Shown: positions 1-9,542, numbered from the stretch's first letter. The stretch is DNA of 64,000 nt from an uncultured Megasphaera sp. (GCF_900539295.1 NZ_UQBH01000005.1:1-64000); one strand, 5' to 3'. Numbers and translations are program-made. Notes: generated by a model from the sequence alone, not told the origin.

Positions 1-10
1 AAATTTACTT

Positions 11-37
11 ACCCCCAGTGTAACTGGGGGTTTTATC
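11..37 (+). terminator. Intrinsic terminator of an upstream plus-strand gene
   Basis: Perfect 9-bp stem (left arm ACCCCCAGT, loop GTA) followed by a TTTT run on the plus strand. It would end a gene entering from left of the window. Confidence 0.75.
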
Positions 38-56
38 ATGCCTATTCGGCGCCAAC

Positions 57-95
57 AAAACCGTCAGGATCAACAGATTCTGACGGTTTCTTTCG
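57..95. terminator. Second hairpin, likely terminator
   Basis: Arms AACCGTCAG and CTGACGGTT enclose a 12-nt loop, followed by TTTCTTTCG on the plus strand and an A/T-rich flank on the other side. Probably a back-up terminator for the same incoming transcript. Confidence 0.6.
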
Positions 96-255
96 TTTGG
101 TATGAACTGGCTTTTTTCGTGACTGCTCATTTTTTTCATGCTGTCCGTTTTTTCCAGCCTCCCTGTTTTTTCATCACGGTCTGTCGGTTACGGCCGTTCC
201 GATCGGTTCCTGCATAGCTTCCGGTCAAAAGGCTGCTGATTCTCCCAAAAAAATA
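96..255. other. Intergenic, no gene recognised
   Basis: This stretch holds several T6-T7 runs and a few very short open frames without ribosome-binding sites. No gene, RNA or repeat can be supported here. Confidence 0.5.
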
Positions 256-320
256 CAAAAAAATCACCTGACCGACTTTCTCCTGCAGCCGAACAGGAAA
301 AAGACAAGACAGGTGATTTT
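246..320 (-). terminator. Terminator of the lepA-hemW transcript
   Basis: Arms AAATCACCTG (261-270) and CAGGTGATTT (310-319) form a 10-bp stem. On the minus strand it is followed by a long T-rich tract. It lies just past the hemW stop codon. Confidence 0.75.
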
Positions 321-339
321 ATATCTATCACAGTATGGT

Positions 340-1461
340 TCAGCGGATAAATTTTCCGAAGACATAGTTGCCGTAGGCCAAGCCTTTATCGCTGAGGCGG
401 ACCCAAGCTTCCGTTTCTTCCAAGAGGCCCTGAGCGACGAGCGAATCGATGACCGGTCCAAAATCAGCTTCGATAGGCCGTCCGAAACGGCGGGCATAAT
501 CTCCTTTATCGATGCCGACGCGGCGGCGCAGGGCTAAGAAGCAGTAGTCCTCGACAGCTCGCTTATCATCGATAAGGACGCGTTCGCCTTCGACGCTGTC
601 CCGGCCGGCTTTTTGGATGTACCGGGGAATATTGGCCATATTGGCCCAGCGAGCCGTGCCGTCAAAGGAGTGGGCTGACACGCCAAAGCCGATGTAGGGT
701 TCATAGGTCCAGTACTTGCTGTTGTGTTTCGATTCAAAAGACCCTTTCGCATAACTTGAAATTTCATAGTGGTGGAATCCCAGGCCGTGCATCTGATCGT
801 GGACGGCTTTCCCCATAGCTTCGACAGCCTCGTCCTCGGGAAGTGTCCAAAGGCCCTTAGAAAGGCCGTGTTTCAAAGGCGTCCCGTCTTCGACGATGAG
901 GCTGTAAATCGAGGCGTGGTCCACAGGAAGGTCGCCCAAACGCTGCACGTCTTCCATCACGTCGGAAACGGTCTGGCCCGGAAGACCATACATCAAATCC
1001 AGGGACAGGTTATGGATACCGGCGTCCCAGGCGGCGCGAAGGGCCCGCTCCCCTTCCTTTGCCGTGTGGATGCGCCCCAAAAAGGACAGCATCCGGTCGG
1101 AAAAGGACTGGATGCCGAGACTCAGGCGGTTTATGCCGTAGGAAACGTAGGCCGCTGCCTTTTCCCCGTCGAGGCTCTCGGGATTAGCTTCGACTGTGAT
1201 TTCTGCATCATCGGTTACGACGAAGGTCTGCCGCAGCTGCCAGAGGATGTCCCCCATGGCCGTCGCCGAGAGCATCGACGGCGTACCACCGCCGATATAG
1301 ATTGTATCGGCCTTTTGACCGGCATAGGGTGAGGCTGCGATGTCCCGGCACAGGGCCGGAACGTACCCTTCCAGATAGCGTTCGAGGCCGCTGTACGAAG
1401 GAAAATCGCAGTACAGGCACTTGTGGCGGCAAAAGGGAATGTGAACGTATAAGCCGAGCAT
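340..1461 (-). CDS. hemW: Radical SAM heme chaperone HemW-like protein
   Basis: The 373-aa product starts with the HemW/HemN-type radical SAM signature HIPFCRHKCLYC, giving Cys11, Cys15 and Cys18 as 4Fe-4S ligands. It then has the GGGTPS SAM-binding motif and the usual C-terminal HemN domain. The family is now regarded as a heme-binding chaperone rather than a true coproporphyrinogen oxidase; the length suits HemW better than the roughly 450-aa HemN. The start ATG overlaps the lepA stop as TAATG, so the two genes are probably translationally coupled. lepA-hemW is a common pairing in Bacillota. The gene is followed by a clear terminator. The cofactor role is inferred from the family. Confidence 0.9.
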   Translation of the reverse strand: MLGLYVHIPFCRHKCLYCDFPSYSGLERYLEGYVPALCRDIAASPYAGQKADTIYIGGGTPSMLSATAMGDILWQLRQTFVVTDDAEITVEANPESLDGEKAAAYVSYGINRLSLGIQSFSDRMLSFLGRIHTAKEGERALRAAWDAGIHNLSLDLMYGLPGQTVSDVMEDVQRLGDLPVDHASIYSLIVEDGTPLKHGLSKGLWTLPEDEAVEAMGKAVHDQMHGLGFHHYEISSYAKGSFESKHNSKYWTYEPYIGFGVSAHSFDGTARWANMANIPRYIQKAGRDSVEGERVLIDDKRAVEDYCFLALRRRVGIDKGDYARRFGRPIEADFGPVIDSLVAQGLLEETEAWVRLSDKGLAYGNYVFGKFIR

Positions 1462-3263
1462 TACGATTCGTCGACTTTGAGGACGGCCATGAAGGCTTCC
1501 TGGGGAATTTCGACGGTGCCGAACTGTTTCATCCGCTTCTTGCCTTCCTTCTGTTTTTCAAGGAGCTTGCGCTTACGGGAAATATCGCCGCCGTAGCACT
1601 TGGCCAAGACGTCTTTGCGAAGGGCCGCTACGTTTTCACGGGCGATGATCTTATTGCCGACAGCTGCCTGAACGGGGATCTGGAAGAGCTGGCGTGGAAT
1701 GAGGCTGCGCAGCTTTTCGACCAGGGCCCGGCCGCGGCGGGCGGCAAAGTCGCGGTGGACGATGACGCTCAGGGCGTCGACGACGTCGCCGTTGATGAGG
1801 ATGTCCATCTTGACCATGGGCGACGACTGGTAGCCATTGAGCTCATAGTCGAGAGAGGCATAGCCGCGGGTGGCCGACTTCAAGACGTCGAAGTAGTCGT
1901 AAAGGATTTCGCACAAGGGCAGGTTGTAGACCAAGGAGACCCGCGTGTCGTCGAGGTAGTCCATGGTGACGTACTGACCGCGGCGGCTCTGGGAAATTTC
2001 CATGGCCGTGCCGACCATGTCCTTGGGGATGATGATCGTCGTCTTGACCAAAGGTTCTTCGATGTGGTCGACTTTGGTCATGTCGGGCATCTGCGACGGG
2101 TTATCGACTTCGACCATCGTCCCGTCCGTGCAGTAGACGCGGTAAATAACCGACGGCGCCGTCGTAATCAGGGACAGGTCGTATTCCCGTTCCAACCGTT
2201 CGCGGACGACGTCCATATGGAGAAGGCCCAAGAAGCCGCAGCGGAAGCCGAAGCCCAGGGCTGACGACGTTTCCGGTTCAAAGAGCAGGGCTGCGTCGTT
2301 GAGGTGGAGTTTTTCCAAGGCGTCGCGCAGGTTGTCGTAATCGTTCGTTTCGACCGGGTAGAGGCCGCAGTAGACCATGGGCACAGCCCGGCGATAGCCC
2401 GGCAGGGCTTCCGACGCCGGCCGTTCGGCCAAGGTGACCGTATCGCCGACGCGGCAGTCGCGGACGTTCTTCATGCTAGCTGCCAAATAGCCGACACTGC
2501 CGCAGCCGAGAGACGGAACGGGATGCATCTGAGGCAGGAAGACACCCGTTTCGATGACTTCAAATTCTTTGCCCGAAGCCATCATGCGGATGCGCTGACC
2601 GGGCTTTAAGCTGCCTTCCATGATGCGGATGTTGGCAATGGCCCCTTTATAGGCATCGAAGTGGGAGTCGAAGATGAGGGCCCGCAAAGGCTTATCTTCT
2701 TCGTCGGCCGGTGCGGGAATGCGCTGGACGATGGCTTCCAGGACCTGGTCGACGCCAAGGCCCGTCTTGGCACTGATCATGATGGCGTCCGACGCATCGA
2801 GGCCGATGACGTCTTCGATTTCCTTGCAGACCCGGTCCGGGTCTGCACTGGGCAGGTCGACCTTGTTGATGATGGGGATGATTTCTAAGTCATGTTCCAA
2901 GGCAAGGTATACGTTGGCCAAAGTCTGAGCTTCGACGCCCTGGGTGGCGTCGACGATGAGCAGGGCTCCTTCACAGGCAGCCAGACTCCGGGAGACCTCG
3001 TAGTTGAAGTCGACGTGCCCCGGCGTGTCGATGAGGTTCAGCGTGTACTGCTTGCCGTCTTTGGCATCGTAAATGAGGCGGGCCGACTGGGCCTTGATGG
3101 TAATGCCTCGTTCTCGTTCGAGATCCATCGTGTCGAGTAATTGGGCTTCCATCTCCCGTTCGGGAACAGTGCCGGTCATTTCCAGCATCCTGTCGGCCAG
3201 GGTAGACTTGCCGTGGTCGATATGAGCAATGATTGAAAAGTTTCTGATATGATCTGTGGACAC
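1461..3263 (-). CDS. lepA: Elongation factor 4 (LepA), back-translocating ribosomal GTPase
   Basis: A GTG start at 3263 gives the expected 600-aa LepA. It has a good ribosome-binding site (AGAGGGG, 9 nt upstream). A longer frame exists but would run into mnmA and lacks homology there. G1 motif AHIDHGKS lies at residues 13-20, followed by DTPGH (G3), NKVD (G4), domains II, III and V like EF-G, and the lysine-rich LepA-specific C-terminus ending in a VLKVDES tail. LepA acts on the ribosome and is thought to affect initiation and stalled elongation. The start is 19 nt after the mnmA stop and its stop overlaps hemW, placing it in the middle of one operon. Confidence 0.95.
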   Translation of the reverse strand: MSTDHIRNFSIIAHIDHGKSTLADRMLEMTGTVPEREMEAQLLDTMDLERERGITIKAQSARLIYDAKDGKQYTLNLIDTPGHVDFNYEVSRSLAACEGALLIVDATQGVEAQTLANVYLALEHDLEIIPIINKVDLPSADPDRVCKEIEDVIGLDASDAIMISAKTGLGVDQVLEAIVQRIPAPADEEDKPLRALIFDSHFDAYKGAIANIRIMEGSLKPGQRIRMMASGKEFEVIETGVFLPQMHPVPSLGCGSVGYLAASMKNVRDCRVGDTVTLAERPASEALPGYRRAVPMVYCGLYPVETNDYDNLRDALEKLHLNDAALLFEPETSSALGFGFRCGFLGLLHMDVVRERLEREYDLSLITTAPSVIYRVYCTDGTMVEVDNPSQMPDMTKVDHIEEPLVKTTIIIPKDMVGTAMEISQSRRGQYVTMDYLDDTRVSLVYNLPLCEILYDYFDVLKSATRGYASLDYELNGYQSSPMVKMDILINGDVVDALSVIVHRDFAARRGRALVEKLRSLIPRQLFQIPVQAAVGNKIIARENVAALRKDVLAKCYGGDISRKRKLLEKQKEGKKRMKQFGTVEIPQEAFMAVLKVDES

Positions 3264-3282
3264 CGTATGTTTCCCCTCTTTC

Positions 3283-4362
3283 TTATTGGATGACGCCGCC
3301 GCCGAGGACGCGTTCTCCTGTTTCAGCATCGTAGAGCACGAGGGCCTGGCCGGCCGTAACGGCACGCTGGGCTTCGTCGAACTCGACGCGCATATCGTCG
3401 CCTTTGGGATAGACCGTGCACGGCGATTCATTGGCAGCATAGCGGATCTTGCCGAGAGCCCTGAAAGGCGTATCCGGCACCGGTTCGACCCAGGTCGCTT
3501 CGCTGGCTTCGACCGTCGTCTGAAACAGGTCTTTTTCGGAACCGACGATGACCCGGTTGTGTTCGACGTCTAAGGCCGTTACGTAGTACGGTCCTCCGGG
3601 ACCGCCGAGATTGAGCCCCCGCCGCTGGCCGACGGTATAGGCGGCAATGCCCTGATGGCGGCCGATGACGCGGCCCGCTTCATCGACAAAGTCACCGGGC
3701 TTAAAGATATCCTTCTGTTCCTTTTCCAAAAATCCCTTGTAATCGTTGTCGGGAATGAAGCAAATATCCTGACTCTCGGGTTTGTTGAAGACTGGAAGGT
3801 TCCACTCTTTGGCCAGTTTCCGCGTGTCGGCCTTTTCAAGGTCGGCCATGGGAAACAGGAGGTGCGGCAAGATGTCCTGCGTCAGCTGATAGAGGACGTA
3901 GGACTGGTCCTTGCGGCGGTCTGTGCCGCGTAAGAGCGAATAGATGCCCGTCTCTTCGTCTTTGGCGATACGGGCGTAATGGCCGGTGGCCAGGAAGTCG
4001 GCGCCAAACTGTTTGGCTTTTTCCCAGAGCAGGCCGAATTTAATAAATTTATTGCAGGCAATGCAGGGATTGGGCGTTTTGCCGCGGCGATAGGAATCGA
4101 CGAAATAGTCGATGACATCGCGGCGGAACAATTCGCGGAAATCCAAGGTATAATGGGGAATGCCCAGTACCGAAGCGACGGCTTTGGCGTCGTCGACGGA
4201 ACTGAGGGAACAGCAGGCGTGGACGTTGTCGATGGTACAGGCCGGGTCTTCTTCCCACAGGCGCAGGGTGATGCCGATGACATCATACCCTTGCTGCTTT
4301 AAAAGGCCGGCCGTAACCGAGCTGTCGACGCCGCCGCTCATAGCTACTGCGACTCGTTTCAT
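3283..4362 (-). CDS. mnmA: tRNA-specific 2-thiouridylase MnmA
   Basis: The 359-aa protein carries the PP-loop SGGVDSS (residues 9-15) that activates U34 with ATP. It has the two family cysteines: the persulfide-accepting Cys100 in NPCIACN and Cys201 in SQDICFI. It would put sulfur at the 2 position of wobble uridine in tRNA-Lys, -Glu and -Gln. The gene follows the cysteine desulfurase gene by only 2 nt, matching supply of persulfide sulfur by that enzyme. Length and motif order are typical, with no sign of decay. Confidence 0.96.
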   Translation of the reverse strand: MKRVAVAMSGGVDSSVTAGLLKQQGYDVIGITLRLWEEDPACTIDNVHACCSLSSVDDAKAVASVLGIPHYTLDFRELFRRDVIDYFVDSYRRGKTPNPCIACNKFIKFGLLWEKAKQFGADFLATGHYARIAKDEETGIYSLLRGTDRRKDQSYVLYQLTQDILPHLLFPMADLEKADTRKLAKEWNLPVFNKPESQDICFIPDNDYKGFLEKEQKDIFKPGDFVDEAGRVIGRHQGIAAYTVGQRRGLNLGGPGGPYYVTALDVEHNRVIVGSEKDLFQTTVEASEATWVEPVPDTPFRALGKIRYAANESPCTVYPKGDDMRVEFDEAQRAVTAGQALVLYDAETGERVLGGGVIQ

Positions 4363-4364
4363 GT

Positions 4365-5507
4365 CTAATCTCCTCTACTGGTCGTCACGGCGTCCCGGAT
4401 TTGGGACACGGCGTGTTCAATATCTTCTGTCGTATTGTCTTTGCCGACGGACAAGCGGATGCTGCTGCGCAGCCACTTTTCTTCGACGCCCATGGCCTGT
4501 AGGACGTGGGACGCTTCGACGGCACCGGCTTCACAGGCCGACCCGGCCGATACGGCAATGCCCTGTAAATCGAGGGCAATGAGTAAAATAGCGCTGTCCA
4601 CCCCGTCGACGCTGAAGTCGATGATGTTGGGCAGGACCTGACGGCGGCTGCCGTTGAGGCGGAACCGAGGATCGTCTTTAATGAGCTTGTCGTAGACGAG
4701 GTCGGTCAGGACCCGGGCCGCTTTGGCCCGGTCTTCCCGCTCCCTTTCAAGCAAGGCCGCTGCCTCGCCGAAACCGACGATGGCGGCGACGTTTTCGGTC
4801 CCTGCCCGCAGCCGGTGTTCCTGAGGACCGCCGTAAGCTTCAGATGCCACCTTGAGGCCGTGGCGGATATACAAGGCGCCGACGCCCTTAGGACCATAAA
4901 TCTTATGGCTGCAGACGGTGAGCATGTCGATGCCCTGTTCTAAAGGCCGGACGGGAAGATAGCCGAAGGCCTGGACGGCGTCGACGTGGAAGGCGACATC
5001 CTTTTCCACAGCTACGGCTCCAATGGCTTCAATGGGTTGGATCATGCCCGTTTCATTATTGGCGTACATGACCGAAATAAGGACCGTATCGTCCCGGATA
5101 GCCGCGGCCACGTCCTCTGCCGACGCACAGCCGTCGGGGCCGACGGGGACATAGGTCACGTCATAGCCCTTTTCTTCCAGAGCCTGAAAGGTGCGCAGGA
5201 CGGCGTGGTGTTCGACGGCCGTCGTAATGACGTGGCCGCCCTTTGGGAAATTGGCCCGCAGATACCCTAAAATAGCCAGGTTATCCGCTTCCGTTCCGCC
5301 GCTGGTAAAGACCAGGTCTTCGCCGCTGACGCCGAGGACGTGAGCGACTTGACCGCGCGCCTTCTGGACGGCGGCCCGAGCCTGTTGACCAAAGTAATGG
5401 AGGCTCGACGGATTGCCGTAGGATGTCGTCAAATAGGGCATCATGGCGTCCAGGACTTCCCGATCCATAGGCGTCGCTGCGGCATTATCTAAATAAATGC
5501 GTTTCAT
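4365..5507 (-). CDS. Cysteine desulfurase, NifS/IscS type
   Basis: The 380-aa fold-type I PLP enzyme has the Schiff-base lysine in CSHKIYGPKG (Lys202). The catalytic cysteine lies in SAGSACEAG (Cys325), the group I (NifS/IscS) pattern. It converts cysteine to alanine and holds a persulfide for Fe-S clusters or tRNA thiolation. The position immediately before mnmA, with no IscU or regulator nearby, suggests a desulfurase dedicated to MnmA, like YrvO of Bacillus; this is an inference. The best Shine-Dalgarno (GAGGAG) lies about 12 nt before the ATG, a little far. topB is 101 nt upstream in the same direction. Confidence 0.92.
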   Translation of the reverse strand: MKRIYLDNAAATPMDREVLDAMMPYLTTSYGNPSSLHYFGQQARAAVQKARGQVAHVLGVSGEDLVFTSGGTEADNLAILGYLRANFPKGGHVITTAVEHHAVLRTFQALEEKGYDVTYVPVGPDGCASAEDVAAAIRDDTVLISVMYANNETGMIQPIEAIGAVAVEKDVAFHVDAVQAFGYLPVRPLEQGIDMLTVCSHKIYGPKGVGALYIRHGLKVASEAYGGPQEHRLRAGTENVAAIVGFGEAAALLEREREDRAKAARVLTDLVYDKLIKDDPRFRLNGSRRQVLPNIIDFSVDGVDSAILLIALDLQGIAVSAGSACEAGAVEASHVLQAMGVEEKWLRSSIRLSVGKDNTTEDIEHAVSQIRDAVTTSRGD

Positions 5508-5608
5508 TTATAGTACTTACTCCTCTATTGACAAAAAAGCCATAAAAAAATAGCTTAATCTTTATAATACCATAGGGAGGCCGTTTTGTATATCTGCCGA
5601 ACCGCCGA

Positions 5609-7741
5609 TTACGACTTGACGTAGAGGCTGGGCACGCCGTCGACGTCGGCACACTTCGTATTGCAGCGATTTTCACTGCAGACCCAAAAGGCGCCGTAGG
5701 GGCCATTCCTTTTTTGGAAGGTCCCCTTCTTGCAGCGCGGGCAGGGATAAGGCGACGGCTTGACGTCTCCGTCTTTACCCCCTCCTGAAACGGGTTCTGT
5801 GTGGCGGCACGTCGGATAGTTGCTGCAGCCGTAAAAGTCGCCGTACTTGCCGTGACGCTTGACCATGGGGCTGCCGCAGTCTGGACAGGCCTTGGCCCCT
5901 TTCACCTTCATGACGACGCCGCCGGCAGCGGTGACCAAGGCCTTTAAAAAGTCCAGTTGGTCCCGGAGGAAGGCGTCGAGATTGTCCTTGCCAAGGCTCA
6001 TCTGATAGAGCCGCTCTTCCCAGATGGCCGTTTCATCGGGATAGAGCATTTCGTCAGGCAAAGAATCGACGAGGAGATAGGCGTTGTCCGTCGGCTTCAG
6101 GTATTTTTTCTTCCCTTCTGCCGTCAGGAATTTCCGCTGGATCAGCTCTTGGATGATCGTCGCCCGCGTCGCTTCTGTGCCGATGCCTTGAACTTCCTTC
6201 AGCTTTTTCTTCAAGCTGTCGTCTTTGACGTATTTATAAATCTCTTTCATGGCTGCCAGTAAGGTCGACGGCGTAAACCGCGGCGGCGGCTTGGTCGCCT
6301 TCTTGTCGACTTGGCCGCTCTGATAGTGGACGCTATCGCCCTTGCGGACGACGGGAAGTTCGCCTTTTTCTTCTTCGTCTTCGCCCTTATCGTTCTGATA
6401 GAGGGCTTTCCAGCCGAGAACGGTGACGGCTTTGCCGTGGGCAACGAAGGTCTCGTCGGCGCAGTCGATGGTGATCCGCGTCTGATCGTATTCGTGGATC
6501 GGATAGAATTGGGCCAAATAAGCCTGGGCAATGAGGTAGTAGATGTGCTGCTGGACAGCCGTCAATTTATCGAAAGGACAAGGGACGGTCGTCGGGATGA
6601 TGGCATGATGAGCCGTAATCTTACTGTCGTTCCAGGCCCGGCTCTTGATCTTGCCGTCGGCACCGCCGGCCCACTCGGCCAGTTTCCCCGCCGGAATGGC
6701 GGCGATGTTCTGAAGGATGCGGGGCACGTCCTTTCGCTGATTGAGGGGCAGGTATTCGCAGTCCGAACGAGGATAGGTCGTCAATTTTCGTTCGTACAAG
6801 GTCTGGGCCGTATCGAGGACCTGCTGCGGCGTATAGCCGTAGCGCTTGCCGGCCAGGACCTGCAGGGACGACAAGGACAGGGGCAGGCGCTGGGACTCTT
6901 TCTTCTTGGACTTCTTATTTTCGACGATCGTTCCGTCGGGGTTTTCGGCCAGGCGGGATAAGATATCCTTTGCCGCCTCTTCTTTGACGCAGCGCCCTTC
7001 TGAATCGAGGCCGGCCTGAGTATCTTTCGGCTGCCACTGGGCGCGGATGATGCCGTTTTTATGCTCAAAATCGGCTTTTACGACGTAGTATGTGACCGGC
7101 ACGAAATCGTCGAGTTCCCGCTGACGGCGGACGACGAGGGCTAAGGTCGGCGTCTTGACCCGGCCGATGGGAAAGACGACGCGATGGCCCTGACGACGGG
7201 CCGACAAGGTATAAGCCCGGGACAGGTTCATGCCGATAAGCCAGTCGGCTCGGCTCCGGGCCAAGGCCGATTCCTTCAGATGGACGAAGTCGCCGTTGCT
7301 GCGAAGATCGCCTAAGGATTCATGGATGCTCTTTTCATCAAGGGCGTTGAGGAGAATGCGCTCGACGGGCTTTTCATTTCCCACGTAGTCGAGGATCTCG
7401 TCGATGAGCAGCTGCCCTTCCCGGTCCGGGTCACCGGCATTGACGATGCCGTCGACGTCGGGACTTGAAATGAGGCCTTCAATGATATGGAACTGTTCTT
7501 TGCTGGCCGGACTGATGAGGAGCTTCCACTCTTCGGGAATGATGGGCAAATCCTCGGCATTCCAGCGCTTATATTTCGGATCGTAATCCTGGGGCTCGGC
7601 CTGCTGCAGGACGTGACCGTAAGCCCAGGTGACGATGCCGCCTCCCGTACGGATACAGCCGTTTCCCCGCCGGTGAGGTTCCGGCAGGCACTTAGCCAGT
7701 TCCCGGGCCATACTCGGTTTTTCGGCAATAAAAAGTTTCAT
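5609..7741 (-). CDS. topB: DNA topoisomerase III
   Basis: A type IA topoisomerase of 710 aa starting at MKLFIAEKPSMA, the canonical TopB N-terminus; a frame 7 codons longer exists but the AAAGAGAG site favours this ATG. It has a Toprim domain with DPDREG (residues 104-109) and the active-site tyrosine in LTTYPRSDCEYL (Tyr323). Two C-terminal zinc-binding modules have four cysteines each: CPDCGSP...CSNYPTC and CPRCKKG...CSENRC. It would relax or decatenate single-strand-containing DNA. It is probably the first gene of the minus-strand group but is separated from the desulfurase by a 101-nt gap that could hold another promoter. Confidence 0.93.
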   Translation of the reverse strand: MKLFIAEKPSMARELAKCLPEPHRRGNGCIRTGGGIVTWAYGHVLQQAEPQDYDPKYKRWNAEDLPIIPEEWKLLISPASKEQFHIIEGLISSPDVDGIVNAGDPDREGQLLIDEILDYVGNEKPVERILLNALDEKSIHESLGDLRSNGDFVHLKESALARSRADWLIGMNLSRAYTLSARRQGHRVVFPIGRVKTPTLALVVRRQRELDDFVPVTYYVVKADFEHKNGIIRAQWQPKDTQAGLDSEGRCVKEEAAKDILSRLAENPDGTIVENKKSKKKESQRLPLSLSSLQVLAGKRYGYTPQQVLDTAQTLYERKLTTYPRSDCEYLPLNQRKDVPRILQNIAAIPAGKLAEWAGGADGKIKSRAWNDSKITAHHAIIPTTVPCPFDKLTAVQQHIYYLIAQAYLAQFYPIHEYDQTRITIDCADETFVAHGKAVTVLGWKALYQNDKGEDEEEKGELPVVRKGDSVHYQSGQVDKKATKPPPRFTPSTLLAAMKEIYKYVKDDSLKKKLKEVQGIGTEATRATIIQELIQRKFLTAEGKKKYLKPTDNAYLLVDSLPDEMLYPDETAIWEERLYQMSLGKDNLDAFLRDQLDFLKALVTAAGGVVMKVKGAKACPDCGSPMVKRHGKYGDFYGCSNYPTCRHTEPVSGGGKDGDVKPSPYPCPRCKKGTFQKRNGPYGAFWVCSENRCNTKCADVDGVPSLYVKS

Positions 7742-7777
7742 ACCACATCTCTCTTTCTGCAATAGACTGTACCTTAT

Positions 7778-7786
7778 AGTATATCA
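7778..7786 (-). promoter_or_regulatory. Extended -10 promoter candidate for topB
   Basis: On the minus strand TGATATACT is an extended -10 element about 37 nt upstream of the topB start. The matching -35 (TGTAAA, 17-nt spacing) is weak. Confidence 0.45.
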
Positions 7787-7820
7787 TATTTTGAGGTTTC
7801 TTTACAGGGTTCCGCCGGCA

Positions 7821-7853
7821 CAAAAAGCAACCCAGGCCTATACGGCTTGGGTT
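7821..7853 (-). terminator. Terminator overlapping the end of the OLD nuclease gene
   Basis: On the minus strand AACCCAAGCC and GGCCTGGGTT pair with one mismatch around a 5-nt loop, followed by GCTTTTTG. The stop codon (7838-7840) falls at the loop/stem junction, so the last codons form the 5' arm. Confidence 0.75.
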
Positions 7854-9499
7854 ACTTTGGCTAATTGTCCGACCGCCTTGATGACGTTGGCAAAGGCCGG
7901 CGGAATATCGTCTTTTTCAAGGGACTGGCCGAGAAGACGGCCGAGGATGACGCCTTTATTGCTGTACAGCCAGGCAAAATAGTAGATGTACAAGGCCCGT
8001 TGGTTGCGGGGATTGACATTCCACAGTCGTCGAGCCGGATAGTCGTGGTAATTGATGTCCAATTTGCGGCAGGCCTTTCTTATCATGTCCGTCGTCGCCC
8101 GGGCATGGTCGCCGCAGGCCGTGTTGATGATGCGGTCTAAATCACGGCGCCGCCCCCTGTCGAGGAGGGTCTTGGCCAAATCCATTTCAAAGCAGATTTC
8201 ATTGGTAAAATAGACGCCCCGTTCGCCCTTGTGAGCGCCTTTGACGTCGGCATCGTACAAGGCAGCGACAGGGATTTTGAAATACTCCAATAACGCTTTG
8301 ATCTTGGCGATGGAACTTTCGCCGCGGGCGTTGATGAGACAGATGCCGTAGTAGTCGAAAGGGATACCGAGGGTCACGCCGAACTGATGGAAGCAGCCGT
8401 ACTCCGTTTCCCCTTCGACGATGAGGGCGCTTCGCGAATAGAGGGCTGCCTTGACTTCCGGAAAATGCATGATGAGGTGTTTTTCGATTTCTTCATTGAA
8501 GTGGAAACAGACGCCGCAGGCCGCCTTGACCATGCCCTTCTTGTCGCGGTACAGGCGGATGATGTTGCGATAGTCGTCGATAAGGGAATCCGTCGAATGG
8601 GTGACGATGAACAGCTGGCCCCGCAGGCCGTCGATGTTGAATAAGTCCTTGAGGAGGCGGCAGAATTGAGGGTCCTCATTGTGGAGGAGCTGTTGGTAGT
8701 AATGGAGGACCGACCGCTGCATATACGGGTGCAGGTGAATTTCCGGTTCGTCGATGGAAATGATGAGCGGCAGATAGCGCCGCCCCTTTTCATCGACGAT
8801 GAGGTTGTGTTCCATGGGTACGGCCCGGCTGATGGACATTTGATAGACATGAGTAATGACGCACAGGGCGGCCAGGGAAATGAATTTCATATTGTCGGCT
8901 CGGGGCCGGTCCGTGCGGCACAAGAGCTTCGACAAGAGGAAGATATTGACGAAGTAGGAAGAATCGAGGCTGCCGACGGCCACTTCATGATGGATGAAGG
9001 CCCGGGCCTCTTCCGACAGGCTGTCCCAATGCTGCTCGCTCCAAGCCGAGAGCTTCTGTTCCAGGGCTCGATAAATCCGCGGTGCCACCCGCTGTTCTTC
9101 CGGAAGGGTCGCCGAATAGGACACGTAGCGTAGGCGGCGGATCAATTCCAAGGGCAGCTCTTCCCCGCTGTCATCGAGATAGAGGTGGGGATACATATCG
9201 CTGATGTGCATTTCCATGCGGACCCGCAGGTTCTGGCGATGCTCATCGGGCCTGTCGGCAAAGTATTCCTTGTCACTCTCCAGCAGGTGAAGGCCCAAGG
9301 TGATGACGATGGGCTGTGACGGATCGGCATAGTCCTCTTCATCGACATTGCGGCCGTCGCTCATGTAGGCCAGGAGGCGCAGCAAACCGCTCTTGCCGAT
9401 GGCGTTTTCACCGACGATATAGTTTGCCTTTTCATGAAAGGTCATCTCTACGTCTTGTAAGTTCCGATAATTTTGAATTCGCATATGCGTGATATACAC
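7838..9499 (-). CDS. OLD-family ATP-dependent nuclease (AAA plus Toprim)
   Basis: The 553-aa protein has an ABC/SMC-like ATPase N-terminus with Walker A GENAIGKS (30-37) and a Walker B/signature region (LIISIDEPEIHLHP). The C-terminal Toprim domain has its glutamate in LIVEGETEYG and Asp pair in YDADVKG. This is the OLD (overcoming lysogenisation defect) architecture; such proteins are nucleases with known or suspected antiphage roles. No UvrD-like partner lies next to it, so it looks like a stand-alone (class 1) member, not a Gabija pair. Translation probably begins at GTG 9499, which has AGGAG at 5 nt; the next in-frame ATG is five codons in. It has its own terminator. Confidence 0.85.
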   Translation of the reverse strand: MYITHMRIQNYRNLQDVEMTFHEKANYIVGENAIGKSGLLRLLAYMSDGRNVDEEDYADPSQPIVITLGLHLLESDKEYFADRPDEHRQNLRVRMEMHISDMYPHLYLDDSGEELPLELIRRLRYVSYSATLPEEQRVAPRIYRALEQKLSAWSEQHWDSLSEEARAFIHHEVAVGSLDSSYFVNIFLLSKLLCRTDRPRADNMKFISLAALCVITHVYQMSISRAVPMEHNLIVDEKGRRYLPLIISIDEPEIHLHPYMQRSVLHYYQQLLHNEDPQFCRLLKDLFNIDGLRGQLFIVTHSTDSLIDDYRNIIRLYRDKKGMVKAACGVCFHFNEEIEKHLIMHFPEVKAALYSRSALIVEGETEYGCFHQFGVTLGIPFDYYGICLINARGESSIAKIKALLEYFKIPVAALYDADVKGAHKGERGVYFTNEICFEMDLAKTLLDRGRRRDLDRIINTACGDHARATTDMIRKACRKLDINYHDYPARRLWNVNPRNQRALYIYYFAWLYSNKGVILGRLLGQSLEKDDIPPAFANVIKAVGQLAKVTQAV

Positions 9500-9542
9500 G
9501 ATATCTCCTCCCTTTTCACGCTTTCCTTACTATAGGTATTCG

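Noticed and set aside
1..170. Short minus-strand ORF of about 43 codons
   Set aside because: It reads through both terminator hairpins and has no ribosome-binding site.
1302..2264. Long plus-strand open frame opposite lepA
   Set aside because: It is an antisense shadow of a well-conserved gene, caused by GC-rich third positions; no ribosome site or family motif.
3264..3440. 59-residue N-terminal extension of LepA
   Set aside because: It would run into mnmA, lacks LepA similarity, and the GTG at 3263 has a good ribosome site.
7838..9499. OLD nuclease plus UvrD-like helicase as a Gabija-type defence pair
   Set aside because: The helicase gene lies about 46 kb away on the other strand and carries an exonuclease insert; Gabija genes are adjacent. 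Nothing else around the OLD gene suggests a defence island.
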